DNA of 64,000 bases from Undibacter mobilis (lineage in GTDB: Bacteria; Pseudomonadota; Alphaproteobacteria; Rhizobiales; Xanthobacteraceae), in assembly GCF_003367195.1 (NCBI RefSeq), contig NZ_QRGO01000001.1:1164501-1228500 (forward strand), read 5' to 3'. The notes under the pieces are model-generated. The model made no database searches, had not been told where the DNA came from, and worked only from the letters and a program-made list of their open reading frames with translations. Shown here one piece after another: positions 19,831-29,573 of this stretch (the stretch's first letter is position 1; every line of letters starts with the position of its first letter). The translations under genes were made by a program, and so were the position numbers.

Positions 19831-20457
19831 GTGACGACCAAGACAAGCGCGGCCACGATGGGTAAATTACCCGCTATGCCTGCGCCGAAAATTCTCACCT
19901 TCGCGGGATCGACCCGCATCGGCTCGCACAACGCCAAGCTTGCGGCTTTGGCGGCGAAGGAATTGACGCTGCTCGATATTGAGGTGACGCGTATCTCGCT
20001 GCAGGATTACGTGCTGCCGCTCTACGACGCCGATCTCGATGCGCGCAGCGGCCAGCCGGATGCCGCTTACAAGCTCAAGCACATGATCATGGCGCATCAG
20101 GGCGTGTTCATCGCCAGCCCCGATTATTCCGCCTCGGTGACGCCGCTTCTCAAGAACGCCATCGACTGGGTCTCGCACGTGCGTGAGCGCGGCGATCCAC
20201 TCTATGCCGCGTTCAGGAACCGCGTTTTTGCCATTGCTTCGGTATCGCCCGAGCCGTCCGGCGGCCTGCATTCGCTGCAGGCGCTGCGGCAGATTCTCGA
20301 GATCGGCTGCGGCGCGCTGGTGATCCCCGAACAGCTCGCCATTCCGTCAGCCGACGAGGCCTTTGACGAGATGGGCAACATCGCCGATACCCACCTCGCC
20401 AACAAGTTTCATGCCCAGTTGTCGCGCCTCGTGGAGATGGCGCGGCTGGCGGGCTAG
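19831..20457 (+). CDS. NADPH-dependent FMN reductase family protein
   Basis: A 208-residue flavodoxin-fold protein (or about 193 if ATG 19876 is the start). [19 protein letters not shown] is the FMN-phosphate loop, and [20 protein letters not shown] matches the ArsH/ChrR/YieF-type PEYN...LKNAIDW motif. Likely an NAD(P)H:quinone or flavin reductase; the physiological substrate cannot be read. It ends 8 bp before pyrF, suggesting co-transcription. Confidence 0.85.
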   Translation: MTTKTSAATMGKLPAMPAPKILTFAGSTRIGSHNAKLAALAAKELTLLDIEVTRISLQDYVLPLYDADLDARSGQPDAAYKLKHMIMAHQGVFIASPDYSASVTPLLKNAIDWVSHVRERGDPLYAAFRNRVFAIASVSPEPSGGLHSLQALRQILEIGCGALVIPEQLAIPSADEAFDEMGNIADTHLANKFHAQLSRLVEMARLAG

Positions 20458-20465
20458 CGCGCGAC

Positions 20466-21200
20466 ATGGAGAATCCGTTGCCGATCGACCCGAAAGACCG
20501 CCTGATTGTCGCGCTCGATGTGCCGACGGTGAGTGATGCCGAGGCGATGGTGTCGCGCATTGGCCCGGCGGCGACGTTCTACAAGATCGGCTATCAGCTC
20601 GGCCTTGCCGGCGGCTTGCCCTTTGCCGCCGGCCTCATCGCGGCGGGCAAGCAGGTGTTTCTCGATTTCAAGCTGCACGATATCGGTAACACCATCACGC
20701 ATGGCGTCGCCAGCGTCGCCAATATGGGTGCGACCTTCCTCACCGTGCATGCGTATCCGCAAACCATGAAGGCGGCGGCCGAAGGCGCGCGCGGCTCGAA
20801 ACTGAAAATTCTCGCGGTTACCGTGCTCACCTCCTATGACGACAAGGATCTCGTCGAGGCCGGCTATGCGCTCAGCGTCGGGCCGTTGGTTGCCAAACGT
20901 GCGGCGCAGGCACGCGCGATCGGCATCGATGGTCTCGTGTGCTCGCCGGAAGAAGCGGCCAATCTGCGCGGCATTGTCGGCAATGACATGTCGCTGGTGA
21001 CGCCGGGCATTCGTCCGGCTGGCAGCGCTGCCGGCGACCAGAAGCGCATCATGACGCCCGCGCGCGCGATTGCCGCTGGCGCCGATTATCTGGTTGTCGG
21101 CCGGCCGATCGTTGAGGCTGCCGATCCGAAGGCGGCCGCGGCAGCGATCGTCGATGAAATTGCGCAGGCAAAGGCACAACAGCAACAGCAACAGCAATAG
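20466..21200 (+). CDS. pyrF: Orotidine 5'-phosphate decarboxylase
   Basis: A 244-residue OMP decarboxylase, the last step of UMP synthesis. LIVALDVP opens the barrel, and the catalytic Asp-Lys-Asp network is [10 protein letters not shown] (Asp67, Lys69, Asp72). The phosphate-binding end TPGIRP...[10 protein letters not shown] is intact. The C-terminus carries an unusual tail [10 protein letters not shown] (about 235-244) encoded by a CAACAG-type trinucleotide repeat, not part of the family core. Confidence 0.96.
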   Translation: MENPLPIDPKDRLIVALDVPTVSDAEAMVSRIGPAATFYKIGYQLGLAGGLPFAAGLIAAGKQVFLDFKLHDIGNTITHGVASVANMGATFLTVHAYPQTMKAAAEGARGSKLKILAVTVLTSYDDKDLVEAGYALSVGPLVAKRAAQARAIGIDGLVCSPEEAANLRGIVGNDMSLVTPGIRPAGSAAGDQKRIMTPARAIAAGADYLVVGRPIVEAADPKAAAAAIVDEIAQAKAQQQQQQQ

Positions 21201-21220
21201 CGGCGGAACGAGGAAACGAC

Positions 21221-21523
21221 ATGGCCAAGGCCTATTGGATCGCGCGCGTCGATGTTCACGATGAGGACGGCTACAAACCGTATTCGCTGGCCAACGCCGC
21301 GATTTTCAAGAAATACGGCGGGCGTTTCATTGTGCGCGGCGGCCCGTTCGAGGCGGTCGAAGGCCAGGCCCGCAACCGCAATGTTGTGATCGAGTTCGCC
21401 GACCTGGCCACCGCCAAGGCCTGCTACAACTCGCCGGAATACCAGGCCAACCTGAAAATCCGGCTGGCGCACTCCACCGGAGAACTGGTGATCGTCGAGG
21501 GCTATGACGGCCCGCAGCCCTGA
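21221..21523 (+). CDS. DUF1330 family protein
   Basis: A 100-residue ferredoxin-like dimeric alpha/beta-barrel protein of the DUF1330 family: MAKAYWIARVDVHD, then YGGRFIVRGGPFEAVEG and VVIEFADLATAKACYNSPEYQ are typical. Function unknown; related folds include monooxygenases and dehydratases acting on small molecules. It starts 20 bp after pyrF with AGGAA upstream, and probably shares its transcript. Confidence 0.85.
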   Translation: MAKAYWIARVDVHDEDGYKPYSLANAAIFKKYGGRFIVRGGPFEAVEGQARNRNVVIEFADLATAKACYNSPEYQANLKIRLAHSTGELVIVEGYDGPQP

Positions 21524-21584
21524 GACGTGACAGGGGCCATCCTGCCCCGCTATACCCCTGCCGTCAGGTCCGGGAGCGTAACCG

Positions 21585-22400
21585 ATGGCTGAAATGCGTT
21601 TGATCGTGACGGGAGCCGGCGGCCGCATGGGCCGTACGCTGGTCAAGGCCATTGCCGAGAGCAAGGATTTCACGCTTGCCGGCGCGCTGGAAGACGCGCG
21701 TTCGCCGCTGATCGGCTGGGACGCCGGTCACCTTGCCGGTATCGGCGAAAACGGGGTCAAGCTGTCGGGCGACATTGCCCCGCTTCTGGCCAACGCTGAT
21801 GGCATTGTCGATTTCACCGCACCGGCTGCATCGCTGGAGTATGCGGCGCGGGCCGCTGCCACCGGCAAGGTTCACGTCATCGGCACCACCGGCATGAGCG
21901 CCGGCGATGATGGCAAGGTCGCCGAGGCGGCCAAGGGCGCGGTTATCGTCAAGTCGGGCAACATGAGTCTCGGTGTCAATCTCCTGGCGGCGCTGACCAA
22001 GCGTGTGGCCAAGACGCTCGACCAGATCTACGACATCGAAATTCTCGAAATGCATCACAATCAGAAGGTCGATGCGCCGTCGGGGACCGCGTTGCTGCTC
22101 GGCCGTGCCGCGGCGGAAGGCCGGCAGATCGATCTCAACCAACGTTCGGTACGTTCGCGCGACGGCCACACCGGCGCGCGCGAGCCGGGCGACATCGGCT
22201 TTGCCACTTTGCGCGGCGGCAGCGTTGTCGGTGAGCACACGGTGATGTTCGCCGGTCCCGCCGAGCGCATCGAGCTCACGCACAAGGCCGAGGACCGGAT
22301 GATCTTCGCCCGCGGCGCGCTGCACGCGGCGCTGTGGGCGAAGAAGCAGAAGCCCGGTCTTTATTCGATGATGGATGTACTTGGGCTAAAGGATTTTTGA
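21585..22400 (+). CDS. dapB: 4-hydroxy-tetrahydrodipicolinate reductase
   Basis: A 271-residue DapB in the lysine/diaminopimelate pathway. The NAD(P)-binding motif is [12 protein letters not shown] (residues about 7-18), and the substrate-binding and catalytic region is [19 protein letters not shown], containing the His pair and Lys of the family. Full length. It is followed 12 bp later by the convergent gpmI gene. Confidence 0.96.
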   Translation: MAEMRLIVTGAGGRMGRTLVKAIAESKDFTLAGALEDARSPLIGWDAGHLAGIGENGVKLSGDIAPLLANADGIVDFTAPAASLEYAARAAATGKVHVIGTTGMSAGDDGKVAEAAKGAVIVKSGNMSLGVNLLAALTKRVAKTLDQIYDIEILEMHHNQKVDAPSGTALLLGRAAAEGRQIDLNQRSVRSRDGHTGAREPGDIGFATLRGGSVVGEHTVMFAGPAERIELTHKAEDRMIFARGALHAALWAKKQKPGLYSMMDVLGLKDF

Positions 22401-22412
22401 GGAAAGACGACC

Positions 22413-23936
22413 TTAACCCTGCATCAATGACGTGCCCGTCATCTCGGCCGGCTTGGGCAATCCCATCAATTCGAGCAAAGTCGGCGCGATGTCGGCGAGG
22501 CGGCCTTCTTTGACGACGATGCGGTTGCCGGCGCCCATCAGAATCAGCGGCACCGGATTGAGCGTGTGCGCCGTATGCGGGCCGCCGGTGTCCGGATCGA
22601 CCATCATCTCGGCGTTGCCGTGATCGGCCGTGACGAGCAGTGCCCCGCCCATCTGTTCGATAGCCTTGGCGATTTTTCCTAATCCGGTATCGACCGTCTC
22701 CACAGCCTTGACCGCCGCCGGAATGCTGCCGGTATGACCAACCATGTCGGCATTGGCGAAGTTCAGCACGATCAGGTCGTATTTGCCTGACGTGATTGCT
22801 TCCACCGCCTTGTCGGTCAGTTCGGGCGCCGACATTTCCGGTTGCAGGTCGTAGGTCGCGACTTTCGGCGAAGGCACCATGATGCGGTCTTCGCCGTTAA
22901 AGGGCTCTTCGCGCCCCCCGTTGAGGAAATACGTGACATGCGGATACTTTTCGGTTTCCGCCATGCGCAACTGTGTGCGGTGCGCGGCGGCGACGACCTC
23001 GCCGAGGATGTTGGGAAAGCTCTGCGGCGGAAAGATCGTCGCCATCAGTTTGTCGAGGCCTTCGCTGTACTGCGCCATGCCGACAGCGGCGGCGACCTTC
23101 ATCGTGCGGTTGCGCGCGAAGCCGTCGAAGGCTGGATCGAGGATCGCGTCGAGGATCTCGCGCACACGGTCGGCGCGGAAGTTGAAGCAAAGGACGCCGT
23201 CGCCGTCCTTCATGCCGCTGTAGTCGCCGATGGCGGCCGGGAGGATGAATTCGTCGGTGATCTTGTTAGCGTAGGCGTCGGCGATGGCAGCCTGCGCATC
23301 GGCAAAGCGTGCGCCTTCGCCCGACACGATGGCGTCATAGGCCTTCGACACGCGCTCCCACCTTTTGTCGCGGTCCATGGCGTAATAGCGACCGATCACC
23401 GTCGCGATCTTTGCCGTCGCCGGCAGCGCGGCGGTGAAGGTCTTGAGATAACCGGCGGCCGCTTGCGGCGGCGTATCGCGGCCGTCGGTAAGCGCATGCA
23501 CGGCCACGGGGATGCCGGCGTCCGTCAGAATTTTTGCGAGCGCAACAGCGTGGTTCTGGTGCGAATGCACGCCGCCGGGCGAGACGAGGCCGACAAGATG
23601 GCAGGTGCCGCCGCTGGCCTTCAGCTTAGCAATCAGAGCGGTGACAGCCGGCGCCCTGGCGATCTCGCCCGAGGTGATCGCGTCGTCGATGCGCGGCAGG
23701 TCCTGCATCACCACACGGCCGGCGCCGATGTTGAGGTGCCCGACTTCGGAATTGCCCATCTGCCCGGTTGGCAGGCCGACGTCATTGCCGGACGTGCGCA
23801 GGAAACCGTGCGGACAAGTCGCCCAGAGCCGGTCGAAGGTCGGGGTCTTCGCCTCGCGAACGGCATTGGCGGTGGCGTCCTCGCGCCAGCCCCAGCCGTC
23901 GAGCACAACAAGCATGACAGGACGGCGCTTCTGCAT
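22413..23936 (-). CDS. gpmI: 2,3-bisphosphoglycerate-independent phosphoglycerate mutase
   Basis: A 507-residue GpmI interconverting 3- and 2-phosphoglycerate. It belongs to the alkaline phosphatase superfamily. The metal ligand Asp13 lies in VLDGWGW and the phosphorylated Ser63 in GQMGNSEVGHLNIGAGR; further metal ligands are seen in ADHGNAE and VGHTG. Convergent with dapB; divergent from the CoA-transferase gene across 114 bp. Confidence 0.96.
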   Translation of the reverse strand: MQKRRPVMLVVLDGWGWREDATANAVREAKTPTFDRLWATCPHGFLRTSGNDVGLPTGQMGNSEVGHLNIGAGRVVMQDLPRIDDAITSGEIARAPAVTALIAKLKASGGTCHLVGLVSPGGVHSHQNHAVALAKILTDAGIPVAVHALTDGRDTPPQAAAGYLKTFTAALPATAKIATVIGRYYAMDRDKRWERVSKAYDAIVSGEGARFADAQAAIADAYANKITDEFILPAAIGDYSGMKDGDGVLCFNFRADRVREILDAILDPAFDGFARNRTMKVAAAVGMAQYSEGLDKLMATIFPPQSFPNILGEVVAAAHRTQLRMAETEKYPHVTYFLNGGREEPFNGEDRIMVPSPKVATYDLQPEMSAPELTDKAVEAITSGKYDLIVLNFANADMVGHTGSIPAAVKAVETVDTGLGKIAKAIEQMGGALLVTADHGNAEMMVDPDTGGPHTAHTLNPVPLILMGAGNRIVVKEGRLADIAPTLLELMGLPKPAEMTGTSLMQG

Positions 23937-24050
23937 TGGAAAATCCCGGTTTTAGTCAATTTCGGGGTTTTTGAAGGATCGCGGTTCTATCGTCAACTAA
24001 ACCCGGAATAAGCTGGCGCAAGAGTACCGCCCCACTTAAAGGCCTTCGCA

Positions 24051-25436
24051 ATGATCGATCCGCGCAATGTGCTCAGAACGGTCTGGACCGGGCTCGGTCA
24101 CGACCCGACGGCGCTGGATCGTGTCGATCTTACCGGCGCCGAGCCGGTATTGCCGTCATCCTTCGCGGTCGGCACGGCGATGCAGGCGAGCGTCGCCGCC
24201 TCGGCGCTGGCCGCCGCCGAAGTGTGGAAAGCGCGCATGGGCAAGGCGCAGCGTGTCGGGGTCGACATGCGCGCGGCGGCGATCGCGGCGCGCAGCGAAC
24301 GTTATCTGCAGATTGAAGGCCAGCCTGCGCCGGAGCTGTGGGACAAGATCGCCGGCGCCTATCAATGCAGCGATGGCCGTTACGTGCGGCTACACACGAA
24401 CTTTCCGCATCATCGCGACGGCGTGCTGAAGCTACTCGGCTGCGCCTATGAAAAGGCTGCCGTGACCGAGGCGCTGAAGGGCTGGAAGGCATTCGACTTC
24501 GAGCAGGCTGCCGCCGACGCGAATCTGGTTGTCGCCGCGATGCGCAGCTTCGATGAATGGGACGCGCATCCGCAAGGCCAGGCGATCGCGCGGCTGCCGT
24601 TGATGTCGGTCGAACGCATTGGTGAAGCCGCGCCGCGCGGATGGCCGGAAGGTGCCCGTCCGCTTGCCGGCATCAAGGTGCTCGATCTCACCCGTATCAT
24701 TGCTGGCCCGGTCGGCACGTTGACCCTCGCCGCGCATGGCGCCAATGTCATGCTGGTGACGTCACCTAACCTGCCATCGGTGGCGCCGCTGGTCATCGAC
24801 ACTGGTCGCGGCAAGCTCTCGACGCATATCGACCTGCACGACGCCCAGGGCCGCGACGCCTTCGCGGCCTTGCTGCGCGAGGCCGACATCGTGGTGCAGG
24901 GCTATCGTCCGGGCGGGCTTGCAGCGCTCGGTTTTGCTCCTGATGCTGCCGCACGCGTCAATCCCGGCATCGTCTATGTGTCGCTATGCGCCTATTCGCA
25001 TGAAGGCCCGTGGGCCGGGCGGCGGGGCTTCGACTCGCTGGTGCAGACGGCAAGCGGCTTCAACGATGCCGAGGCGAAGGCCGCCGGCATCGAAGGGCCG
25101 AAGCCGCTGCCCGCGCAGATTCTCGATCATGCCTCCGGCTATCTGCTGGCCTTCGCCGCGATGACCGCGCTGCGCCGCCAGCGCGCCGAAGGCGGGTCAT
25201 GGCATGTGCGCCTGTCGCTTGCGCAGACCGGCCGCTGGCTGCGATCGCTCGGCCGTGTCGATGGCGTCAACGCGCATGATCCGGCGCGAGGCGACGTGCT
25301 CGATTGTCTGGAAGAAAGCGATTCGGGTTTCGGCCGGCTGTCGGCGGTGCGTCATCCGGCACTGATGAGCGAAACGCCGCCGTATTGGTCGCGACCGTCG
25401 GTGCCGCTCGGCACGCACCCGCCAGCCTGGCCGTAA
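24051..25436 (+). CDS. Family III CoA-transferase (CaiB/BaiF)
   Basis: A 461-residue CoA-transferase of the formyl-CoA transferase/CaiB/BaiF family. The C-terminal half has LAGIKVLDLTRIIAGPVGTLTLAAHGANVMLV and a YRPGGLAALGF-type motif. The first about 200 residues form a partly degenerate first copy of the fold, as in larger members such as 2-methylfumaryl-CoA-type proteins. The carboxylate substrate cannot be deduced; no pathway partner is adjacent. It ends 3 bp from the convergent alkyltransferase gene. Confidence 0.85.
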   Translation: MIDPRNVLRTVWTGLGHDPTALDRVDLTGAEPVLPSSFAVGTAMQASVAASALAAAEVWKARMGKAQRVGVDMRAAAIAARSERYLQIEGQPAPELWDKIAGAYQCSDGRYVRLHTNFPHHRDGVLKLLGCAYEKAAVTEALKGWKAFDFEQAAADANLVVAAMRSFDEWDAHPQGQAIARLPLMSVERIGEAAPRGWPEGARPLAGIKVLDLTRIIAGPVGTLTLAAHGANVMLVTSPNLPSVAPLVIDTGRGKLSTHIDLHDAQGRDAFAALLREADIVVQGYRPGGLAALGFAPDAAARVNPGIVYVSLCAYSHEGPWAGRRGFDSLVQTASGFNDAEAKAAGIEGPKPLPAQILDHASGYLLAFAAMTALRRQRAEGGSWHVRLSLAQTGRWLRSLGRVDGVNAHDPARGDVLDCLEESDSGFGRLSAVRHPALMSETPPYWSRPSVPLGTHPPAWP

Positions 25437-25439
25437 GCC

Positions 25440-26357
25440 TCAGCCGCTGCCGGCCATGCCGGCTTCCCAGCCGAGCATAGCGCGCTTGCGCGTGATGCCC
25501 CAGTGATAGCCGGTCAGTTCGCCGCTCTTGCCGATGACGCGGTGGCACGGCACCACGAATGAAATTGGATTCTTGCCGACGGCGGCGCCGACCGCGCGTG
25601 GCGCTTTCGGCACGCCGGCGCGCGTGGCAAGATCGGAATAAGTGGTGAGCTTGCCGAGCGGGATGGTGAGCAGCTTTTCCCAGACGCGCACTTCGAAATC
25701 GGTGCCGATCAATACGACGCGCAGCGGCTGGTCTTCCTTCCATTGCGCCGAATCGAAGATCCGTCGCGCGGTCGGCGCAGTGGCGGCATAGTCCTCGACA
25801 TAGGTCGCGCGCGGCCAGCGCCGTTTCATGTCGTCGAGCGCGGCGCGCTCTTCGCCGGGATCGGCGAATGCAAGCCCGGCAAGTCCGCGCGGCGCCAGCA
25901 TGACCAGCGCCATGCCGAAAGGCGAGGGATGATAGCCATAAGTCATTGTCAGGCCATCGCCGCCGGCCTTCCATTCGCCGGGCGACATCGACTCGTGGGT
26001 GACGAATAAATCATGCAACCGTCCGGGGCCGGACAGGCCAACTTCGTAAGCGGTGTCGAGTACGCTCACCGAGGCGCGCAGCAGCGCGCGGGCGCTGTCG
26101 AGCGTCAGCGCCTGCAGAAAAGCCTTGGGCGGCAGGCCGCACCAGCGGCGGAATAAATGATGCAGTTCGGTCGGCGTAACGCCGGCGGCGTCGGCAATCG
26201 CTTCGACTTCGGGCTGCGCGCGCCAGTTGCCGCGGATATGGGCGATGGCGCGGCGCACGATGTTGTAATCAGCCGCCGCGGTGGTGAGTTCGGCGAAATC
26301 GCCGAAGCGGCTCCTGATGGCCGGCTTTGTAGATGCAGTGGCGGTGCCTGTGTTCAT
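25440..26357 (-). CDS. Ada-like AraC/methylated-DNA-cysteine methyltransferase
   Basis: A 305-residue fusion: AraC-type HTH (about 35-130) followed by an O6-alkylguanine-DNA alkyltransferase (about 140-300) with active-site PCHRVIG, acceptor Cys271. The N-terminal Ada domain with the zinc-bound Cys that takes methyl from phosphotriesters is missing, so it can repair O6-methylguanine but lacks the classical Ada activation switch. Similar two-domain proteins are common in alphaproteobacteria. It is a single gene, divergent from none and convergent with the CoA-transferase. Confidence 0.9.
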   Translation of the reverse strand: MNTGTATASTKPAIRSRFGDFAELTTAAADYNIVRRAIAHIRGNWRAQPEVEAIADAAGVTPTELHHLFRRWCGLPPKAFLQALTLDSARALLRASVSVLDTAYEVGLSGPGRLHDLFVTHESMSPGEWKAGGDGLTMTYGYHPSPFGMALVMLAPRGLAGLAFADPGEERAALDDMKRRWPRATYVEDYAATAPTARRIFDSAQWKEDQPLRVVLIGTDFEVRVWEKLLTIPLGKLTTYSDLATRAGVPKAPRAVGAAVGKNPISFVVPCHRVIGKSGELTGYHWGITRKRAMLGWEAGMAGSG

Positions 26358-26406
26358 ACTGGTTATCTAAGGCGGTGACCGGAGGCGGGCCACCCGGTTT
26401 CTGACG

Positions 26407-26919
26407 TCAGGGTAGGGCCGTGCGCACCGGGCCGCGTTTGGCGTCGCCCAGCGCGCGCGTGAGGGCCTCGGCAAAACCGGCCTTTTCGTCGGGGCCGAGG
26501 AAACTGGCGATGGTGAGTTGCTTGCCATGGCTGACCAGAAACAGCCGGGCGATGCCGTATTCTTCGTACTCGTCTTTTTCGAGCCGCGCCCACAGCGGGT
26601 TGAGCGACCATTCGCGTGCCCGCCCGTTGTGACTGACTTTGCGCACCGTCAGCGCCGACGGCGTCACGGTGACTTCCTCGAAGGCGGCGGCGCGGCGATA
26701 GTTGATGCGGAAGGCGATGAACAGCAGCAGCACGTCGAGGCCGAAGAAGCCGAACACCGGCCAGGCACCCATGGCCAGGAAGGCAACGCCGGCAAGGAAG
26801 CTCGCCACCCCGAACGCCATCATCAGCACCAGGAAGCCGAGATTGCCCAGCGACCGGTGCGGTGTGATCACCGCATAAAACAGGGTTGGTTCGAGCGTGT
26901 CGCGATTGTCCGCCGTCAT
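26407..26919 (-). CDS. DUF2244 integral membrane protein
   Basis: 170 residues from ATG 26919 (a longer frame runs into the divergent nth gene and is unlikely). Two close transmembrane helices (about 25-70) are followed by a soluble beta-rich domain with REWSLNPLWARLEKDEYEE and LFLVSHGKQLTIASFLGPDEKAGFAEAL, typical of DUF2244. Function unknown; the family is restricted largely to alphaproteobacteria and often neighbours nth, as here (22 bp away, divergent). Confidence 0.88.
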   Translation of the reverse strand: MTADNRDTLEPTLFYAVITPHRSLGNLGFLVLMMAFGVASFLAGVAFLAMGAWPVFGFFGLDVLLLFIAFRINYRRAAAFEEVTVTPSALTVRKVSHNGRAREWSLNPLWARLEKDEYEEYGIARLFLVSHGKQLTIASFLGPDEKAGFAEALTRALGDAKRGPVRTALP

Positions 26920-26941
26920 GGGGGCGATTATACCGGAAATC

Positions 26942-27736
26942 ATGGCGAAAAAATCGGCCCGCAAAAAGGTTTCAGGCTCGGCTAAGCCCTCGGTGCAGAA
27001 GGCGCTGGCAAAGGCAAAAAAAGGCAGCGCGGCCAAGGTAAAACCGGCGCCGAAGCGTCAGCAGGCCGACCTCAAGGCGTCGCACGGCGTCTCGAAGCCG
27101 ATGACGGCGGCGCAGATCCAAGAGGCCTTCCGCCGCTGGGAGGCCGCCAATCCCGAGCCGACCACGGAATTGACCTATACCAACCCGTTCACGCTGCTGG
27201 TCGCGGTGGTGCTGTCGGCGCAGGCGACCGATGCCGGGGTCAACAAGGCGACGCCGGCTCTGTTTGCGCTCGCCGATACGCCGGCGAAGATGGCGGCGCT
27301 GGGCGAAGACCGCATCCGCGATCTGATCAAGACCATCGGCCTGTTCCGCACCAAGGCGAAGAACGTGGCGATGCTGGCGCACATCCTCGTGTCGCAGCAT
27401 GGCGGGCAGGTGCCGAGAACGCGTGAGGCGCTGGAAGCGTTACCGGGCGTCGGCCGCAAGACGGCGAATGTCGTGCTCAACACCGCGTTCGGCGAACACA
27501 CCATCGCCGTCGATACGCACATCTTTCGCGTCGGCAACCGCACCGGCATGGCACCGGGCAAGACGGTGAATGATGTCGAAATGAAGCTCGAGCAGGTGAT
27601 CCCGCCCGAGTACAAGCGCCATGCGCATCACTGGCTGATCCTGCATGGCCGCTACACCTGCATCGCGCGCAAACCCTTATGCGAGCGCTGCGTGATCGCC
27701 GACCTGTGCCAGTGGCCAGGGAAGACGGTGATGTAG
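26942..27736 (+). CDS. nth: Endonuclease III
   Basis: A 264-residue DNA glycosylase/AP lyase for oxidised pyrimidines. The helix-hairpin-helix LPGVGRKTANVVLNTAFGEHTIAVDTHIFRV contains the catalytic Lys and Asp. The C-terminal Cys-x6-Cys-x2-Cys-x5-Cys (CIARKPLCERCVIADLC) binds a 4Fe-4S cluster. The first about 50 residues form a Lys/Ala-rich extension absent from the 211-residue E. coli enzyme; it may add DNA contacts. Start ATG 26942 follows the divergent DUF2244 start by 22 bp. Confidence 0.96.
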   Translation: MAKKSARKKVSGSAKPSVQKALAKAKKGSAAKVKPAPKRQQADLKASHGVSKPMTAAQIQEAFRRWEAANPEPTTELTYTNPFTLLVAVVLSAQATDAGVNKATPALFALADTPAKMAALGEDRIRDLIKTIGLFRTKAKNVAMLAHILVSQHGGQVPRTREALEALPGVGRKTANVVLNTAFGEHTIAVDTHIFRVGNRTGMAPGKTVNDVEMKLEQVIPPEYKRHAHHWLILHGRYTCIARKPLCERCVIADLCQWPGKTVM

Positions 27737-27737
27737 G

Positions 27738-28469
27738 CTACCGTACTGGCTCGATCAGTTCGACACGTCGCCCGGCCAGCTTCTTTTGAATGTGGACCAT
27801 GAAGGCCATGGCGAAAATCGGCGTCGCGAAATTCAGCAGCGGGATCGACACGAAGGCGGCGATCACCATGCCGGCCATGAAGACATAACCGGAATTGGCC
27901 TTGCGCATGGCCGTCGCCTCGGCGGGCGGCCGGAAGCGCATGGCGGCGAGATCGAAATATTCGCGGCTGAGCAGATAGGCGTTGGCGAAGAACAGAATAA
28001 GGAAGCCGAAGCCGGCAAACAGCATAAAGGGCAGCGCGATAAAATAAACGAGTAGCGACAGCAGCGCGATCTTGATGCCTTCGATGATGCCCGTCATCAG
28101 CGGCAGCGCGGTGCCGACTGGATCGACCGGGTAGTGCTCGCGCTCGACGGCGTCCGCCACCTCATCGACGAAGAAGCTGCCGACCAGCGCCGATACCGGC
28201 GGCATCAGGAAGACCGCGCCGGTGATGATGCCGAGACTCGCCATGATCGACAAAATCCAGGCCAGCGCCGCCCATACCGAATGCGACGCCCAACCGGAGG
28301 TCTGCTCGGCCCAGGTGGCGCCTGAATCGGCCAGGCCCGCCAGCAGGCGTTGTAGGGCAATGCCGATGATCACGATGATCAGCAGGGCAAGCCCCACAGC
28401 TTTGATCAGCACCCCGCGCAGCGGCGGCGTGAACATCTGGGCGAAGGCTTTGCTGGCGGCGTCGAGCAT
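27738..28469 (-). CDS. EI24/CysZ-like membrane protein
   Basis: 243 residues from ATG 28469, with about four to six hydrophobic segments (near 25-50, 70-100, 145-180, 200-225) and the EI24-domain pattern FFVDEVADAVEREHYP...LLVYFIALPFML. The family includes the CysZ sulfate transporter of E. coli; whether this copy carries sulfate is not shown. Convergent with nth (1 bp apart), and 47 bp downstream of the YiiX-like gene on the same strand. Confidence 0.82.
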   Translation of the reverse strand: MLDAASKAFAQMFTPPLRGVLIKAVGLALLIIVIIGIALQRLLAGLADSGATWAEQTSGWASHSVWAALAWILSIMASLGIITGAVFLMPPVSALVGSFFVDEVADAVEREHYPVDPVGTALPLMTGIIEGIKIALLSLLVYFIALPFMLFAGFGFLILFFANAYLLSREYFDLAAMRFRPPAEATAMRKANSGYVFMAGMVIAAFVSIPLLNFATPIFAMAFMVHIQKKLAGRRVELIEPVR

Positions 28470-28516
28470 GGGGAAACAGTTAGGAACAAGCAGGCCGCGT
28501 GGCAAGTCCTTGCCCG

Positions 28517-29320
28517 TCAGGCCGCCGATTTCTCGGGCAGCTCATCCGCCGGCGCCAGCGCCACGGCGTCGGCGACCGGCAGATCAGCCCAGGCCACCGC
28601 TTTGTAGTCGAAGCCGCGCTCGATGGTCGGCTTCACCACCTGGAAGTAAGGCGAGATATCGAAGTCGCGCGGGGCGTAGAGGGAGGAGTGGCGGATTTCG
28701 AGGATTTCCGCGCGTTCGGCGTCAGATTCGGCACATGTGACTTTCGGCAGGATCGGATAGCGCACATATTCGAAGGCCTGCGCGATCAGCGCCGAGCAGA
28801 TGATGCGCGTCGGATGGCCGGAGCCGAGTGCCAGCATGTGACGGCGGAAACGGCGCGGCACCGGCAGCGGAAATAGATAGCGCGCCAGATCGAGGATGTT
28901 CTTGACGTCGTAATCGAAGCCGATGCGCTCGCAGGCAAAGTTGCAGACACGGATGCGGTCGTCGTCGGACAGGCCCACCGGCCGGCAGATGCGCGTATGC
29001 GCGTTGCCGTATTTCGACAGCGGCACGGCGACGACGCCCTTGCCAAGCTCGGCTTCGACCAAGCTGAGGGCCTCACCCGACGGGGAGACGCGATCTCCGA
29101 TCGGTCCGGTATAGAGCGCGGCGTGTGACCAGGTCGATTGCGTAAGATACTTGATGACGCCGGCGATGTGGCTGTTGCCTTCGATCAGCAGCACGTCACC
29201 GGGCCGAAGCGTCGCGGCCAGGGCGTCGGCGCGGCCGGGCGTAAACTCGTGATAGCCCGCTTCGGGCTTGCCGAGATAGCGGGCAATCAGATGCCCGATG
29301 CCGTTGCTAACCCACCCCAT
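28517..29320 (-). CDS. YiiX/YebB-like permuted NlpC/P60 cysteine hydrolase
   Basis: 267 residues from ATG 29320. Permuted papain-like fold: catalytic His66 in STWSHAALYTG comes before the catalytic Cys175 in RIICSALIAQAFE, with LRPGDVLLIEG upstream, as in YiiX/YaeF (family C92). No signal peptide is obvious. Family members are proposed amidases acting on peptidoglycan or lipids; the substrate is unknown. The EI24 gene follows in the same direction. Confidence 0.8.
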   Translation of the reverse strand: MGWVSNGIGHLIARYLGKPEAGYHEFTPGRADALAATLRPGDVLLIEGNSHIAGVIKYLTQSTWSHAALYTGPIGDRVSPSGEALSLVEAELGKGVVAVPLSKYGNAHTRICRPVGLSDDDRIRVCNFACERIGFDYDVKNILDLARYLFPLPVPRRFRRHMLALGSGHPTRIICSALIAQAFEYVRYPILPKVTCAESDAERAEILEIRHSSLYAPRDFDISPYFQVVKPTIERGFDYKAVAWADLPVADAVALAPADELPEKSAA

Positions 29321-29465
29321 GACGTCTGTGCGCGTCCCCGCGCCCTCGCTGACACGTTCCCAATTCGACGATCGCGCTTTTCGCGTCTGGTTGTTGCATG
29401 AGCCTAGGCAAGACAGATTGCGAAACAGTTCCTGGTCTGCCGATCGGGGCAAGGATTCGTTAGGC

Positions 29466-29496
29466 ACAAAAATGCCCGTTTTATCGGAATTTTTGT
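29466..29496. promoter_or_regulatory. Inverted repeat in divergent intergenic region
   Basis: ACAAAAAT and ATTTTTGT, perfect 8-nt arms 15 nt apart, in the AT-rich middle of the 253-bp gap between the YiiX-like gene and the ATP-ligase gene. It could be an operator for either gene; no regulator is recognisable. Confidence 0.25.
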
Positions 29497-29573
29497 ACTT
29501 TCTGGACGTTAGCCGGTAAGCTTTCACACACCATGTTGCTGCGTGGCGGCCGCCACCGTGCTAGCTCTTCGTC

